Counted from the stretch's first letter, positions 18,801-27,327 are shown. The stretch: 64,000 nt of DNA from Companilactobacillus crustorum JCM 15951 (GCF_001434585.1 NZ_AZDB01000005.1:34119-98118), one strand, 5' to 3'. Numbers and translations: made by a program. Notes: a model not told the origin generated them from the sequence alone.

Positions 18801-19460
18801 GAAATCAAAGGGTTATTTGCAGACCCAGACGATGAAAATATGGCAGAAGATTTAATTTCTGACAAGGCTCGCTATAATCTTGGTTCCTTTGCTAAGCCAC
18901 AATTTTTAACCAAAACTAAAAAAATCACCAATGCTGAAATAGGTAGTGCCACTCATTTAGTTTTACAAAAGATTAAGATTGATCAGACTCCAAAGTTATC
19001 AGATTTTCAAGATCTCATTACACAAATGGTTAATGAGAAACTTTTAACGTCGGAATTAGCCGAAAAAATTGATTGTCAAAGTTTGGTTAATTTTTATCAG
19101 AGCAGTCTGGGTCAAATGATTGTCAATAATCATGAACAGGTAAGTCGGGAATTTCCTTGTTCTATCTTAATGCCAGCTCAAAAGTTATTTAAAACTTCCG
19201 CAAAAGACTATTCCACTACCGATAAAATATTAGTTCATGGTATTATTGATGGTGTGATTGAATTAGAACACGGAATAATTATTTTTGATTACAAAACTGA
19301 TCATGCAACAAGTCAAAATTTAACTGAATTGATTGCAAAATATTCCGGACAAGTTAATTTATATGCAGAAGCTATTTCTGTAATTAAAAACAAACCCGTC
19401 GTGGGTAAATATCTTTATTTCTTGAAGATTAACCAAGCAGTTGATTTACAGGAAAATTAA
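15840..19460 (+). CDS. addA: ATP-dependent helicase/nuclease subunit A (AddA/RexA)
   Basis: 3'-5' superfamily-1 helicase plus nuclease of the AddAB complex, 1206 aa. Visible motifs: Walker A SAAAGSGKTTILIERI (residues 22-37), motif Ia ATFTDAAAQEMKDRL, Walker B LMIDEYQDVNAMQ, motif III VGDIKQSIYGFRQA, motif V VMTVHGSKGLEFPIV and motif VI LLYVALTRARQKL. The C-terminal RecB nuclease has HGIIDGVIE and IIFDYKTDHAT (near residue 1147). Ribosome site GAGGAGG lies inside the end of addB. The following dinG is only 10 bp away, so the three form one repair operon. Confidence 0.97.
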   Translation: MTKWTEDQEKAINHRGHDILVSAAAGSGKTTILIERILQELKSDEDIDNLLVATFTDAAAQEMKDRLLLALKEAVNTATVPEQKKKLQKQIFRVPMANISTLHAFCLSVIKKFYYVIDLDPNFRLLSDDTEKSIIQEQAYDNVRDGYYSKDDPDFIRLTDNFTNDRSDDGLKDIIFKLYDFAITNGDTKLWLDNLIKAYQFTGTFSDSQFYQTEFLPQIKRRLEEMTENVQQGMDIALQDELASSYLDVFKEISEKLAKMNDSLIGQNYDDIRNHLMNFKLEAKKVTLKKADKEGKDTSFLDDASEIRKTFKAQLDSLIEDYLLKPETEVDASLKEAQKLIAKLVEVEYKFIDKFQSLKTNSHVLDFNDLEHRAVDILEGEVDGRKIAQEYYQHKFHELMIDEYQDVNAMQDKIIDLLSCETNHRFMVGDIKQSIYGFRQAAPRLFTEKYEAFQKDDNPNELIQLSKNFRSSKDVDDFVNQIFTRIFDKRIGDIDYDDNSKLITGTDFPDTVDTTNEFDVYIGDDEEEISKRQTLIGAAAEKIQSLMDNNFQIYDSKIKTNDKSKKIRPLKYSDIAILARTRDNNTDIISYFSKVNIPVMVTDAQNYFQTTELQIMMSMLNIVDNPYQDIPLVAVLRSPIVGMNEEELAEIRLVDKRNTYYTALNEYLNSESANEHIKNKLKSFLLQLESYRDFANKNSLARLIWKIYQETGILEYVSGMPGGKQRAANLHALYQRASAYEENNYKGLHQFISFIQRMQDLDKDLSQPNSIEANDDTVKVMTVHGSKGLEFPIVIYLDMAKEFNLMDVNANTVFDAQKGIGITLADTDSRVKYRTIQRGIISYQKKISTVSEEMRLLYVALTRARQKLIMLGFTKKEADIYKAWGNIEMHHGLINESSRMKANSFQNLVGISTLAETDQPEAFNDDCQLKFQMIPATTDNINQTQTEQKSLEDVEPSDLFKKSVNDILDLKYKYQDSVETTAYQSVSEIKGLFADPDDENMAEDLISDKARYNLGSFAKPQFLTKTKKITNAEIGSATHLVLQKIKIDQTPKLSDFQDLITQMVNEKLLTSELAEKIDCQSLVNFYQSSLGQMIVNNHEQVSREFPCSILMPAQKLFKTSAKDYSTTDKILVHGIIDGVIELEHGIIIFDYKTDHATSQNLTELIAKYSGQVNLYAEAISVIKNKPVVGKYLYFLKINQAVDLQEN

Positions 19461-19470
19461 AAGGTGAGAG

Positions 19471-22290
19471 GTGAATGATTTGAAAAACACTTACGCTGTT
19501 GTTGATTTGGAGACGACCAATTCTAATTGGCATGACAACGGGCGTATAATTCAATTCGGCTGTGCCCTTATCGAAAATGGTGAAATTACACATATCTATG
19601 ATCAAAAGATCAATCCTAAAGTGCCGATTCCTGCAAGAATCACTGCATTAACTGGTCTAAGTGATGAAGATGTTAAAGATTCGCCTACATTTGAAGAAGT
19701 TGCACCTGATATCTTTAAACTTTTAAAAAATCGAGTTTTTATTGCACATAATGTGAATTTTGATTTGACCTTTTTAAATCGTGAACTTAAACGTATCGGA
19801 ATGAATCAACTCAATGTCAAAGCTATCGATACTGTTGAATTATCGCAGATACTTTTTCCAACCATTAGTAGTTATAAATTACAAGATCTAACCCGTTATT
19901 TAAGCATTGAACACAAGAATCCGCATAGTGCTAACAGTGACGCACATGTTACTGCCGAGCTATTCTTGATTATTCTCAAACGAGTACAGCAGTTGCCATT
20001 GGAAACTTTACGTTCTTTAGCAAAGTTTGGTAAGAATACTCTTAGAGAAACTGATTTGGTTTTTAAAACAATTCTCGATGAACGTGAAACTAAGGCTCGT
20101 ACGGAAGTTTTACCAGCTTATTTATATGAGCGAAATGGTTTGATTTTACGCAAGAAAGATTATCACGTCAGTGAGCAAATTGACCATTCGACTAAATATC
20201 CTTTAACGCGCGAAGCTAAAAAAGAACTGTTAGACGGCATCTTGGACTATCGCGTTAATCAATCTAATTTAATGGATAATATCTATAAAACTAGTCAGCA
20301 TCGCGATAAAATCAAGAAATGGAATCTAATTGAAGCACCAACTGGAGCAGGTAAAACTTTGGGTTACCTATTGCCATTGTCCTATTTAGTTAATAGCGAT
20401 CAGAAGTTAGTGATTGCGACAACGACGAAAGTTCTGCAACAACAAATTGTTGAACAGTCAATTCCACTTTTGAATCAGGTAACTAATAATAATTATCATG
20501 CTGAAATTGTTAAAAGCAGCTATAACTTTATTGATTTAGATCGTTTCTATGAAGCTTTGGATAATTATCGTCTGCACAGTCATACTGCTATTCTAAAAAT
20601 GAAGATTTTGGTTTGGCTAACTATGACGACAACTGGAGATTTAAGTGAATTGCATTTAACGAACTACAATAGTCCGCTCTTTAGTATTATCAGACATCGT
20701 GGTGAATCTAAGGAAAATACTATTTTTAGCAGTGATGATTTTTGGTTATATCAACAAAACCGTTACTTAGAATCAAAAATTTTGGTAACCAATCAATCAT
20801 TCTTATCAAGACATTTAGATAGTCCCTTCTGGGGTGGAAATTCATACTTGATCATTGATGAGGCCAATCATTTTGCAGGTAGTTTAAGGGATGCTAGTTC
20901 GCCAACAATTGACTTTTTACAGTTGAATGAATATGTCAAAAAAATCAGTGACATCCTTTATCAAAATCGTGTAACCTTGCGTTATGCGTTTACTGAAGTG
21001 ACCACGCAACTGTGGAATTATCAAGATCTCCAGACTATGGAAACTCACTTCCAGGCCGTGGACGAGTTAATGGAACGTTTGGAATATAATATATTTGGTA
21101 ATTATGTCCGTAATAAGGTTCGATTCAAAGATCGAGAAAATTTTGTTTCTATTTTAGACAGCAGCAATAAATTTGGTAAAGATAATGAAGCGTTAACAGA
21201 ACTACTATCTGATTTAATTGTGGAGTTGTCATTGATATCTAATCGAGTTGAAACATTATTTGATCAATATAATTTTCAAAAGAATTTCATTTCTGTAGAA
21301 TTATCGAAAGTTATTTCTAATTTGACGATTGAAAATTCTAAGTTAGAAACGGTTTTAAAAAACTTAGATGAATTATTGCAGGCATTGCAAACTTCTGATA
21401 AAAAATTTGGTATACAGCTTGAGATGCGTGATTATTACGATCCAAAAACATTGAAGATAAGTTGGCGTCAATATGATATCCAAAATCTAATTGAAGCCAC
21501 GACTGAACGTTTTAGTCAGATATTTGCAATTGGAGCTGCGATTACTATTCAAAAGGATTTTTCACATTTTATTTTGGATACGCAGTTGAGTGAAAAGCAG
21601 ATCAACCAGATGGTGATTTTGCCTGATGCCAATAGTATCTCGAAAAACAGTAAAATTTATTTGCCATCGAACCTGCCTGATATTCAAACGCTGAATAGTG
21701 AAGAGTATTTTGATATGGTAACTAAATATATCGTCGATATTTTAGATCATTTGGATCATCAGACAATGATTCTATTCAATTCCTTGAATACGTTAAGTAA
21801 AGTTTACGAGCGTTTAATGAATACAGATGTTAAGGAAAAATGGGAGATTCTTGCTCAAGGAGTAACTGGTTCAAATGAAAAGATCAAGAAACGCTTTGCA
21901 ATTGGTCGGCGATCAGTTCTCCTAGGGGCCAATTCTTTTTGGGAGGGTGTTGATTTTCCCAAGAAGGTCTTGGAAATTCTGATTGTAACAAGAATTCCGT
22001 TCGAATCTCCAGAACAGCCTGATGTCAAAATTAAACAAGATATTTTGAAGCAACAAGATATGAATGTCTTTAAAGTTGATTCTTTGCCCAATGCTATTTT
22101 GCAATTGCGTCAAGGTTTAGGTCGACTGATCAGAACTCCTAATGATCGCGGAGTGATTTTATTATTGGATAATCGTATACTTACTAAGAGCTACGGTAAA
22201 ACTATTTTGGAATCGTTGCCTAAGGGGTTACCGGTGATCAATGAAGACATGGATTTAATTAAAAAAGATATAAATGAGTTTTTGAATTGA
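19471..22290 (+). CDS. dinG: DinG-type helicase with N-terminal DEDD exonuclease
   Basis: A 939-aa fusion typical of Firmicutes. An N-terminal DnaQ-like 3'-5' exonuclease (residues 1-170) has VVDLETT, IAHNVNFDLTFL and HSANSDAHVTAE supplying the acidic residues. The XPD/DinG-like helicase follows, with Walker A EAPTGAGKTLGYLLP near residue 290, LIIDEANHF in place of DEAH, ANSFWEGVDFPKK and LRQGLGRLIR (motif VI). No four-cysteine Fe-S insertion is seen, as usual for the Gram-positive form. GTG start behind AAGGTGAG. Next gene is ypmB, as in Bacillus. Confidence 0.94.
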   Translation: MNDLKNTYAVVDLETTNSNWHDNGRIIQFGCALIENGEITHIYDQKINPKVPIPARITALTGLSDEDVKDSPTFEEVAPDIFKLLKNRVFIAHNVNFDLTFLNRELKRIGMNQLNVKAIDTVELSQILFPTISSYKLQDLTRYLSIEHKNPHSANSDAHVTAELFLIILKRVQQLPLETLRSLAKFGKNTLRETDLVFKTILDERETKARTEVLPAYLYERNGLILRKKDYHVSEQIDHSTKYPLTREAKKELLDGILDYRVNQSNLMDNIYKTSQHRDKIKKWNLIEAPTGAGKTLGYLLPLSYLVNSDQKLVIATTTKVLQQQIVEQSIPLLNQVTNNNYHAEIVKSSYNFIDLDRFYEALDNYRLHSHTAILKMKILVWLTMTTTGDLSELHLTNYNSPLFSIIRHRGESKENTIFSSDDFWLYQQNRYLESKILVTNQSFLSRHLDSPFWGGNSYLIIDEANHFAGSLRDASSPTIDFLQLNEYVKKISDILYQNRVTLRYAFTEVTTQLWNYQDLQTMETHFQAVDELMERLEYNIFGNYVRNKVRFKDRENFVSILDSSNKFGKDNEALTELLSDLIVELSLISNRVETLFDQYNFQKNFISVELSKVISNLTIENSKLETVLKNLDELLQALQTSDKKFGIQLEMRDYYDPKTLKISWRQYDIQNLIEATTERFSQIFAIGAAITIQKDFSHFILDTQLSEKQINQMVILPDANSISKNSKIYLPSNLPDIQTLNSEEYFDMVTKYIVDILDHLDHQTMILFNSLNTLSKVYERLMNTDVKEKWEILAQGVTGSNEKIKKRFAIGRRSVLLGANSFWEGVDFPKKVLEILIVTRIPFESPEQPDVKIKQDILKQQDMNVFKVDSLPNAILQLRQGLGRLIRTPNDRGVILLLDNRILTKSYGKTILESLPKGLPVINEDMDLIKKDINEFLN

Positions 22291-22337
22291 GCAAATTATT
22301 GCTATACTATTTTTGTTAGTTAAAAAAAGGACATATT

Positions 22338-22817
22338 ATGAATAGAAGTACAAAAATTTTATTGACCATTTCTCTAATCGCGTTAGCAATAGTTTCGGCG
22401 TTAACTTATTTGAATCTCTCTTTTGCACCATATTCAAGTGCCAAGTCGCAAGCTAATGATATTGCTAAGGATAAGGCTGGAATCGTTCAGCCAGATTATT
22501 TCGGCAATTACACACGTCAAAAGCAATATTATTCAGTGGGTGGCTTAACTAAAGGGCAAAAGTATCGTTATATTATTATTAATGCTAAAAGTGGTAAAAC
22601 TGAGGTAATTAATAAAAACAACGCCCCAGTTCGTCAAACAGTTATCGATAATGTTGCTCAAAAGTACAATGCAAAAAAAATCTTGCATATCAATTTAGGT
22701 CTCTACAAGAACAAACCTACTTGGGAAGTTGCTTTTCAAAAGAAAAATGGCAGTATCGGTTATAATTTAATTGATTTTCGAACTGGCAAGAGCATTCAAA
22801 TCATCAATAATATTTAA
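22338..22817 (+). CDS. ypmB: YpmB-like membrane-anchored protein (DUF5590)
   Basis: A 159-aa protein with one N-terminal membrane anchor (about residues 7-29) and an extracytoplasmic part. The pattern YSVGGLTKGQKYRYIIINAKSG and TWEVAFQKKNGSIGYNLIDF resembles the YpmB/DUF5590 (PepSY-like) fold. Location between dinG and dnaD matches ypmB in Bacillus. AAAAAGGA precedes the ATG. An extended -10 (TGCTATACT) in the short gap suggests an extra promoter. Function unknown. Confidence 0.8.
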   Translation: MNRSTKILLTISLIALAIVSALTYLNLSFAPYSSAKSQANDIAKDKAGIVQPDYFGNYTRQKQYYSVGGLTKGQKYRYIIINAKSGKTEVINKNNAPVRQTVIDNVAQKYNAKKILHINLGLYKNKPTWEVAFQKKNGSIGYNLIDFRTGKSIQIINNI

Positions 22818-22830
22818 AAATTTTAAAAAA

Positions 22831-22863
22831 AGTCGAGACAATTAGTTTCTCGGGCTTTTTTTA
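22831..22863 (+). terminator. Intrinsic terminator
   Basis: A short GTCGAGA/TCTCGGGC stem with wobble pairs followed by T7, between ypmB and dnaD. Confidence 0.7.
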
Positions 22864-22881
22864 TTTATTGGAGCAAGTAAT

Positions 22882-23505
22882 ATGAACAATGAATTATTTA
22901 ATACCTTTGTCGATAGTGGTAGTACTAGCATAAACAACCTAATTTTAAAGAACTATCATAAGTTAGGAATGACTGAAAAAGATTTGATTGTCTATTTGGC
23001 TTTGTCAATGTATGCTCAAAAGGGCAATACATTTCCAATGGCAAAAGATTTGGCTAATGATACAGGTATGGACGAAGCAAGTATTTATACAATTATTCAA
23101 GGCTTAATCAAATTGGGGATTATTGAGTTAAAAACGGTAATGGATCACCATCAACAGCGTGATATTTATTCGCTAACACCAATTTTTCATCGTATTAAAA
23201 ATCTATTGACTCAAGAAAAACAGGCTAATACTAAGAATAAATTGATGTCTGATACAGAAGAGCTATTTAAAAAAATTGAAGTAGAATTCGGACGTCCATT
23301 GTCGCCAATTGAGCAAGAACAGATTCATCAATGGATCGAAGATGACCATTACAGTATTGAGTTAATAGATTTATCATTACGAGAGGCTGTATTGAATCAG
23401 GTTTATTCGTTAAAATACATGGATCGAATTTTAATTAGTTGGGAAAAGAGTAATATTAAGTCAGCGGAGCAACTCCAAGAACGTCGAAAGAAGTTGGGAT
23501 ATTAA
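22882..23505 (+). CDS. dnaD: DnaD-family replication initiation protein
   Basis: Primosome protein that helps load the replicative helicase at the origin and at restart sites. The 207-aa protein has an N-terminal winged-helix oligomerisation domain (KDLIVYLALSMYAQKGN, MDEASIYTIIQGLIKLGIIEL) and a C-terminal DnaB2 domain (IEVEFGRPLSPIEQEQIHQW, then YSLKYMDRILISWEKSNI), the standard layout. The TGG-rich leader supplies GGAGCAAG before the ATG. Stop and nth start overlap by one base, so dnaD and nth are coupled, as in Bacillus. Confidence 0.95.
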   Translation: MNNELFNTFVDSGSTSINNLILKNYHKLGMTEKDLIVYLALSMYAQKGNTFPMAKDLANDTGMDEASIYTIIQGLIKLGIIELKTVMDHHQQRDIYSLTPIFHRIKNLLTQEKQANTKNKLMSDTEELFKKIEVEFGRPLSPIEQEQIHQWIEDDHYSIELIDLSLREAVLNQVYSLKYMDRILISWEKSNIKSAEQLQERRKKLGY

Positions 23506-24152
23506 TGTTAAAGGATGAACAAATAGTTTGGGCCATTCATCAAATGGAAGATGACATGGGTCCCGTAGGGCCATCACTAGATTCAAGAACGCCATTTCAA
23601 TATCTGATATCGGTTATTTTGAGCGCTCAGGCCACGGATGTGTCAGTTAATAAAGTTACACCTGTTTTATTTGCTAAGTATCCAGAGCCTAAAGATTTAA
23701 TGAATGCGGATATTCAAGATGTGGAACAGATTATTAAAAGTGTAGGGTTATTTCACAATAAGGCTAAAAATATCATTAAAACAGCTCGTGTAGTTCATGA
23801 AGAATTAAATGACGTTGTACCTGAAACTCGTAAGGGAATTATGGCCTTGCCAGGTGCTGGACGAAAGACAGCCAATGTTGTATTGAGTGATGTCTTTGGA
23901 AAAAATACCTTTGCAGTTGATACTCATGTCTCGGCAATTTCTAAACGACTTCATTTTGTCGATTCTAAGGCCAACCCGCTTCAAGTTGAGAAAAAAATTG
24001 TCAGTGTACTTGATCCAAAAGAACTACATCAAGCTCATCATACTATGATCGAATATGGTCGTAAGTATTCTATGAAGTTAGATCCGGCTAAAGAAACAAA
24101 TGCTTTAATTATTGAATGCGACCGATTAAATGCGGCTAATGATGATAAATAA
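23505..24152 (+). CDS. nth: Endonuclease III homologue lacking the Fe-S cluster cysteines
   Basis: Base-excision repair DNA glycosylase/AP lyase acting on oxidised pyrimidines. The 215-aa protein keeps the helix-hairpin-helix ALPGAGRKTANVVLSD with catalytic Lys121, and the catalytic Asp139 in FAVDTHV. The C-terminus should carry Cys-x6-Cys-x2-Cys-x5-Cys for a [4Fe-4S] cluster. Here the last 60 residues contain a single Cys (205), and the segment after GRKYS is KLDPAKETNALIIECDRL. The fold is otherwise full length. The gene is intact and coupled to dnaD, so it is likely functional without the cluster. Confidence 0.93.
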   Translation: MLKDEQIVWAIHQMEDDMGPVGPSLDSRTPFQYLISVILSAQATDVSVNKVTPVLFAKYPEPKDLMNADIQDVEQIIKSVGLFHNKAKNIIKTARVVHEELNDVVPETRKGIMALPGAGRKTANVVLSDVFGKNTFAVDTHVSAISKRLHFVDSKANPLQVEKKIVSVLDPKELHQAHHTMIEYGRKYSMKLDPAKETNALIIECDRLNAANDDK

Positions 24153-24175
24153 AGGGGCAACAGTGAGTTATTTTT

Positions 24176-24509
24176 ATGGTTCTTACTCGAGTTTGGGTAT
24201 AGCATGAGTATTTTTAAATTCCCGTCCTCCGCAAAAATTGGGAATGCTGTTGGAACGCTATGGGCCGGTTTGAAACTAATTATTTTACACTTCGTGCAAA
24301 ATAATTGATTTCCAAACTCGGCCTCATTGTAACCGGCAAAGCCGCTAACAATGATCTCATAGCTGAACGCATTCCCAATTTTTGCTCCGGACTGACTCCT
24401 ACTTTATTCATTAATTATTATAAATTTTAAATAACAAATAAAAACGGCCATTATTAAGGAATCCAAGCATAATTGTATGTTTGGAATACCTAATTGTGGC
24501 CGTTTTTTT
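24176..24509 (+). ncRNA. Candidate structured RNA, copy A (plus strand)
   Basis: No protein gene fits this stretch. From 24224 to 24392 it folds as a rooted three-way junction. A GTCC/GGAC clamp precedes a perfect 17-bp basal stem (24231-24247 with 24369-24385). An internal loop carrying GGAAC and TGAAC follows, then a 6-bp stem GCTATG/CATAGC and two hairpins (24262-24323 and 24324-24354). A 36-nt block (24176-24211) containing TATAGC precedes it, and the 24441-24509 terminator follows. Copy B on the other strand has the same architecture with different stem sequences, which argues for RNA-level selection. I recognise no known RNA family. Confidence 0.65.
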
Positions 24510-24790
24510 ATTTACTATTTAATATTTTGCTCAATAATATTATAACCAAGGTCTTGATCGGTAGTAAAAAATCTGTGGGCCCTCAGTGGTGATATTGTAC
24601 TTAGCTTGCGTAGCAAGGTTAGTACAAGACCGAGCTTAGAGATCCATAATTACGCACGGAGTGGGGGATTATTAGCTCTAAGTCGCGTCCACCACGTTCC
24701 AGTGGCCCATAGATTTTTTGCGGACGATGGCATACTTCAATCACATCAGTTAGTATACTCACCCTATAATCAAACTTGAGAAAGAACCAT
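24440..24790 (-). ncRNA. Candidate structured RNA, copy B (minus strand)
   Basis: Mirror copy of the element at 24176-24509, reading leftward. The 36-nt flank (24755-24790) is identical to that of copy A at 30 of 36 positions, including TATAG. Next come GTCCGCAAAAA, a 16-bp basal stem (24704-24719 with 24566-24581, one G-U), an internal loop again with GGAAC and TGA, a 6-bp stem GTGGTG/CACCAC (24586-24591 with 24690-24695) and two hairpins. One is 24595-24627 (TTGTACT/AGTACAA with CTTGC/GCAAG inside). The other is 24631-24686 (CTTAGAG/CTCTAAG plus ATCC/GGAT). It ends in the shared bidirectional terminator. Confidence 0.62.
24441..24509. terminator. Bidirectional terminator shared by the twin RNAs
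   Basis: AAAACGGCCA (24441-24450) pairs with TGGCCGTTTT (24497-24506), and the stem continues inward almost to the centre (CATA/TATG, CCAA/TTGG). T7 follows on the plus strand and T5 on the minus strand. It can also end nth and any leftward readthrough. Confidence 0.85.
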
Positions 24791-24813
24791 TTTTATTCTC
24801 GGTATATAAAAAA

Positions 24814-24849
24814 AGTTCCAAGCAAAGAGTTTAATCTTTACTTGGAACT
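24814..24849 (-). terminator. Intrinsic terminator of pbp1A
   Basis: AGTTCCAAG/CTTGGAACT plus AAAGA/TCTTT form a 14-bp stem with one mismatch. On the minus strand T7 follows. It ends the recU-pbp1A transcript. Confidence 0.88.
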
Positions 24850-24876
24850 AATTGTAGATTGATTTATCTAAAGTTA

Positions 24877-27327
24877 TTAATTAGCACTTTCGGTGGAAGA
24901 AGAACCATTGGTTGTAGCACCACCGCCGGTTGAACCTTCAGAATTGCCAGTACCAGAGCTTGTTCCACTGTCAGAACCACTGCCACTGTTATCGGAAGTA
25001 CCGCCATTAGAATTACCAGTATTTCCAGTATTAGTGCTGCCACCGTTATTGGTATTCGACGACGAATTACCAGTATTGCCTGTAGATCCACTATTGTTAT
25101 TATTGGCAGTATTACTTGAACTATTGGAATTGCTATTAGTGTTTTGACTTGAATTGCTTCCTGTACCTGTTTCAGTATTGCCAGATGAGCTTGTACTATT
25201 GTTTTCGTCATCTGATTCTGAAGAGCTGCTAGAAGAATGTCGGTTCGTAGTTACTTGATTACTGCTTGAACCAGAAGCACTGCTTGAACTGTAATCAGAG
25301 CTCTTGTAAGGATTTGATGGGGCATACCCCTTAACAAATAATTCTCTGGTGTATGATGACGAACTAGCACTTGGTGAAGCTACTACTGGAGTTGTGGAAC
25401 TAGAGTTACTAATCATCATAGCTACAACTGAACTAGGTTTCTTCCAGTTAGGATTACTATTGTTTTGACTAGCGAGATAACTCATTTCAGCCTTGTAGAT
25501 CTTTCCGGCTACACTTTGATAGGTAGAAGAGACACCACTCTGATTTGTATCATAACCAGTCCAAACACTAATTGAATAGTTTTTTGTATAACCGTTATAC
25601 CATGAATCTTTAGCCGTACCACTTAAAGCGGGATTACTTGCAATAGCCTCGCTGGCATAATTAGTAGTACCGGTCTTACCAGCCTGATGCAAGCCTGAAA
25701 TATTAGCGTAAGTAGCGTAGCTTTGCGGAACACCTTTAAGTACATCAGTGATCATGTATGCAGTTGATTCTTTCATCACACGCTTGCCAGATTTATCATA
25801 GTTATGGGTGATACCATCAGCCGTTTCGATTTTAGAAACATAGTAAGGCTTGTAATAAGTTCCACCGTTTGAAAAGGCAGCGTATGCTGAAGCACCCTGC
25901 AATGAGGAAACTCCGCTACCAATACCAGCTTGTAAACCTTCATCTTCTTTAACATCGATACCTAGTTTTTTAGCAAAGCCTCGAGCTTTATCAAAACCAG
26001 TTGCCTGAAGCGCTTTGACGGCTGGAATATTACGTGAGTTTACAAGAGCTTTACGCAAACTCATTTGTCCCTCATATTGTTCGTCCCAATCTTTCAAGGC
26101 AATGTTAGTACCAGGATATGTGTAAGCCGAATCATCTAATTGATGATAGGTTGACCAATTTAGGTATTCAATAGCAGGTCCGTAATCAAGAATTGGTTTC
26201 ATCGTGGAACCATTGCTACGTGAGGTTTGGACAGCTCGGTTTAAGCCAAACTGAACGTAGCCTAGGTTTCTACCGCCAATCATTGCAACAACTTTACCAT
26301 TATTAGGATTAACGATCGTAGCTCCAACTTGCATTTTAGAATCTGGGAACTGTACATAATTAGAGGTATTGACGATGTTATATAGACGTTTTTGAGCATC
26401 ATAATCCATATTGACTGTAATCTTTAGGTTGTCACGGTAAGGATCAAAGCCCCGTTTTTTAACTTCAGTAATAGCTTCCTTAATGTAAGGATCAGCAATA
26501 ATACGTTTTGTATTACTGCTATTAGTTACTTTCTTATAAGGCTGCAAGCCAGTACTGATTGGCGTATTCATTGCTTCAGTAGCCTGAGCTTTAGTGATCT
26601 TATTATTGTCATACATCGCTTGAATAACTAAATCACGACGTTGTTTAGATTCGGTAGGGTGGGTATAAGGATCATAATTGCTAGGTGCATTAGGCAGACC
26701 GGCTAGCATTGCCATTTCGGGTAATGTTAATTGTTTTAAGGTCTTGCCATAATAATATTTGGCACCAGTTTCCATACCATAAATCCCATTATTTAAATAA
26801 ACTTTATTGATATAAAATTCAAGAATCTGTTGTTTAGAAAACTTTTGGCTAACCCTCATTGCTAGCCAAGCTTCTTGCATTTTTCGTTTAAAAGTTTGAT
26901 CTTTGGTCTCCGTAGAGAAAACTGTTAACTTAACTAATTGTTGGGTTAAGGTACTGCCACCTTGGAGAGTTCCGCGAGTAACATTATTAACCGCTGATTT
27001 AGCAATTCTTACAGGATCGATTCCTAAGGGTTCATTATAGAAATTTTTATCCTCAATTGAAACCACAGCATCTTCCATTTCCTGTGGTACTTTATCAATC
27101 GTAACGTAATTTCGTTTGTTATCCCCAAGTGAAGCAATTTGCTTTCCAGATGAGTCAACAATCGTTGATGAACCTCCGCTTTGTAAGTTCTCCTGGCTAA
27201 TAGCCGGGGCACTAAAAGCGTAATATACGAAGATGAATAAAAATATTCCTATTAGGACGGCAAGAATTGCCATAAACCATTTAAAGATATTCTTAAAGGT
27301 AAGTATATTGGTATCTTTATTATTCAT
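24877..27327 (-). CDS. pbp1A: Class A penicillin-binding protein 1A
   Basis: Bifunctional peptidoglycan glycosyltransferase/transpeptidase at the outer membrane face, 816 aa. One membrane anchor lies near residues 14-35. The GT51 domain has the catalytic EDKNFYNE and GGSTLTQQLVK blocks. The transpeptidase has the SxxK serine in NGSTMKP (near residue 374), SRN (near 430) and KTGT (near 552). The last 150 residues are a low-complexity Ser/Gly/Asn/Thr tail. The ATG overlaps the recU stop by 4 bp (ATGA), the same recU-ponA coupling as in Bacillus. The tail is longer than is usual for the Bacillus protein. Confidence 0.96.
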   Translation of the reverse strand: MNNKDTNILTFKNIFKWFMAILAVLIGIFLFIFVYYAFSAPAISQENLQSGGSSTIVDSSGKQIASLGDNKRNYVTIDKVPQEMEDAVVSIEDKNFYNEPLGIDPVRIAKSAVNNVTRGTLQGGSTLTQQLVKLTVFSTETKDQTFKRKMQEAWLAMRVSQKFSKQQILEFYINKVYLNNGIYGMETGAKYYYGKTLKQLTLPEMAMLAGLPNAPSNYDPYTHPTESKQRRDLVIQAMYDNNKITKAQATEAMNTPISTGLQPYKKVTNSSNTKRIIADPYIKEAITEVKKRGFDPYRDNLKITVNMDYDAQKRLYNIVNTSNYVQFPDSKMQVGATIVNPNNGKVVAMIGGRNLGYVQFGLNRAVQTSRSNGSTMKPILDYGPAIEYLNWSTYHQLDDSAYTYPGTNIALKDWDEQYEGQMSLRKALVNSRNIPAVKALQATGFDKARGFAKKLGIDVKEDEGLQAGIGSGVSSLQGASAYAAFSNGGTYYKPYYVSKIETADGITHNYDKSGKRVMKESTAYMITDVLKGVPQSYATYANISGLHQAGKTGTTNYASEAIASNPALSGTAKDSWYNGYTKNYSISVWTGYDTNQSGVSSTYQSVAGKIYKAEMSYLASQNNSNPNWKKPSSVVAMMISNSSSTTPVVASPSASSSSYTRELFVKGYAPSNPYKSSDYSSSSASGSSSNQVTTNRHSSSSSSESDDENNSTSSSGNTETGTGSNSSQNTNSNSNSSSNTANNNNSGSTGNTGNSSSNTNNGGSTNTGNTGNSNGGTSDNSGSGSDSGTSSGTGNSEGSTGGGATTNGSSSTESAN

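Noticed and set aside
24231..24385. CRISPR or REP-type array
   Set aside because: Only two copies exist, in opposite orientation, with diverged stems and no regular spacers.
24153..24860. Possible missing ypoC or another protein gene between nth and pbp1A
   Set aside because: All frames are broken and the sequence is explained by the inverted RNA-like elements and terminators.
24893..25211. Two long open frames in the other frames of the pbp1A tail
   Set aside because: They arise from the repetitive Ser/Gly/Asn codons and give low-complexity Pro/Leu/Val or Ile/Leu-rich translations.
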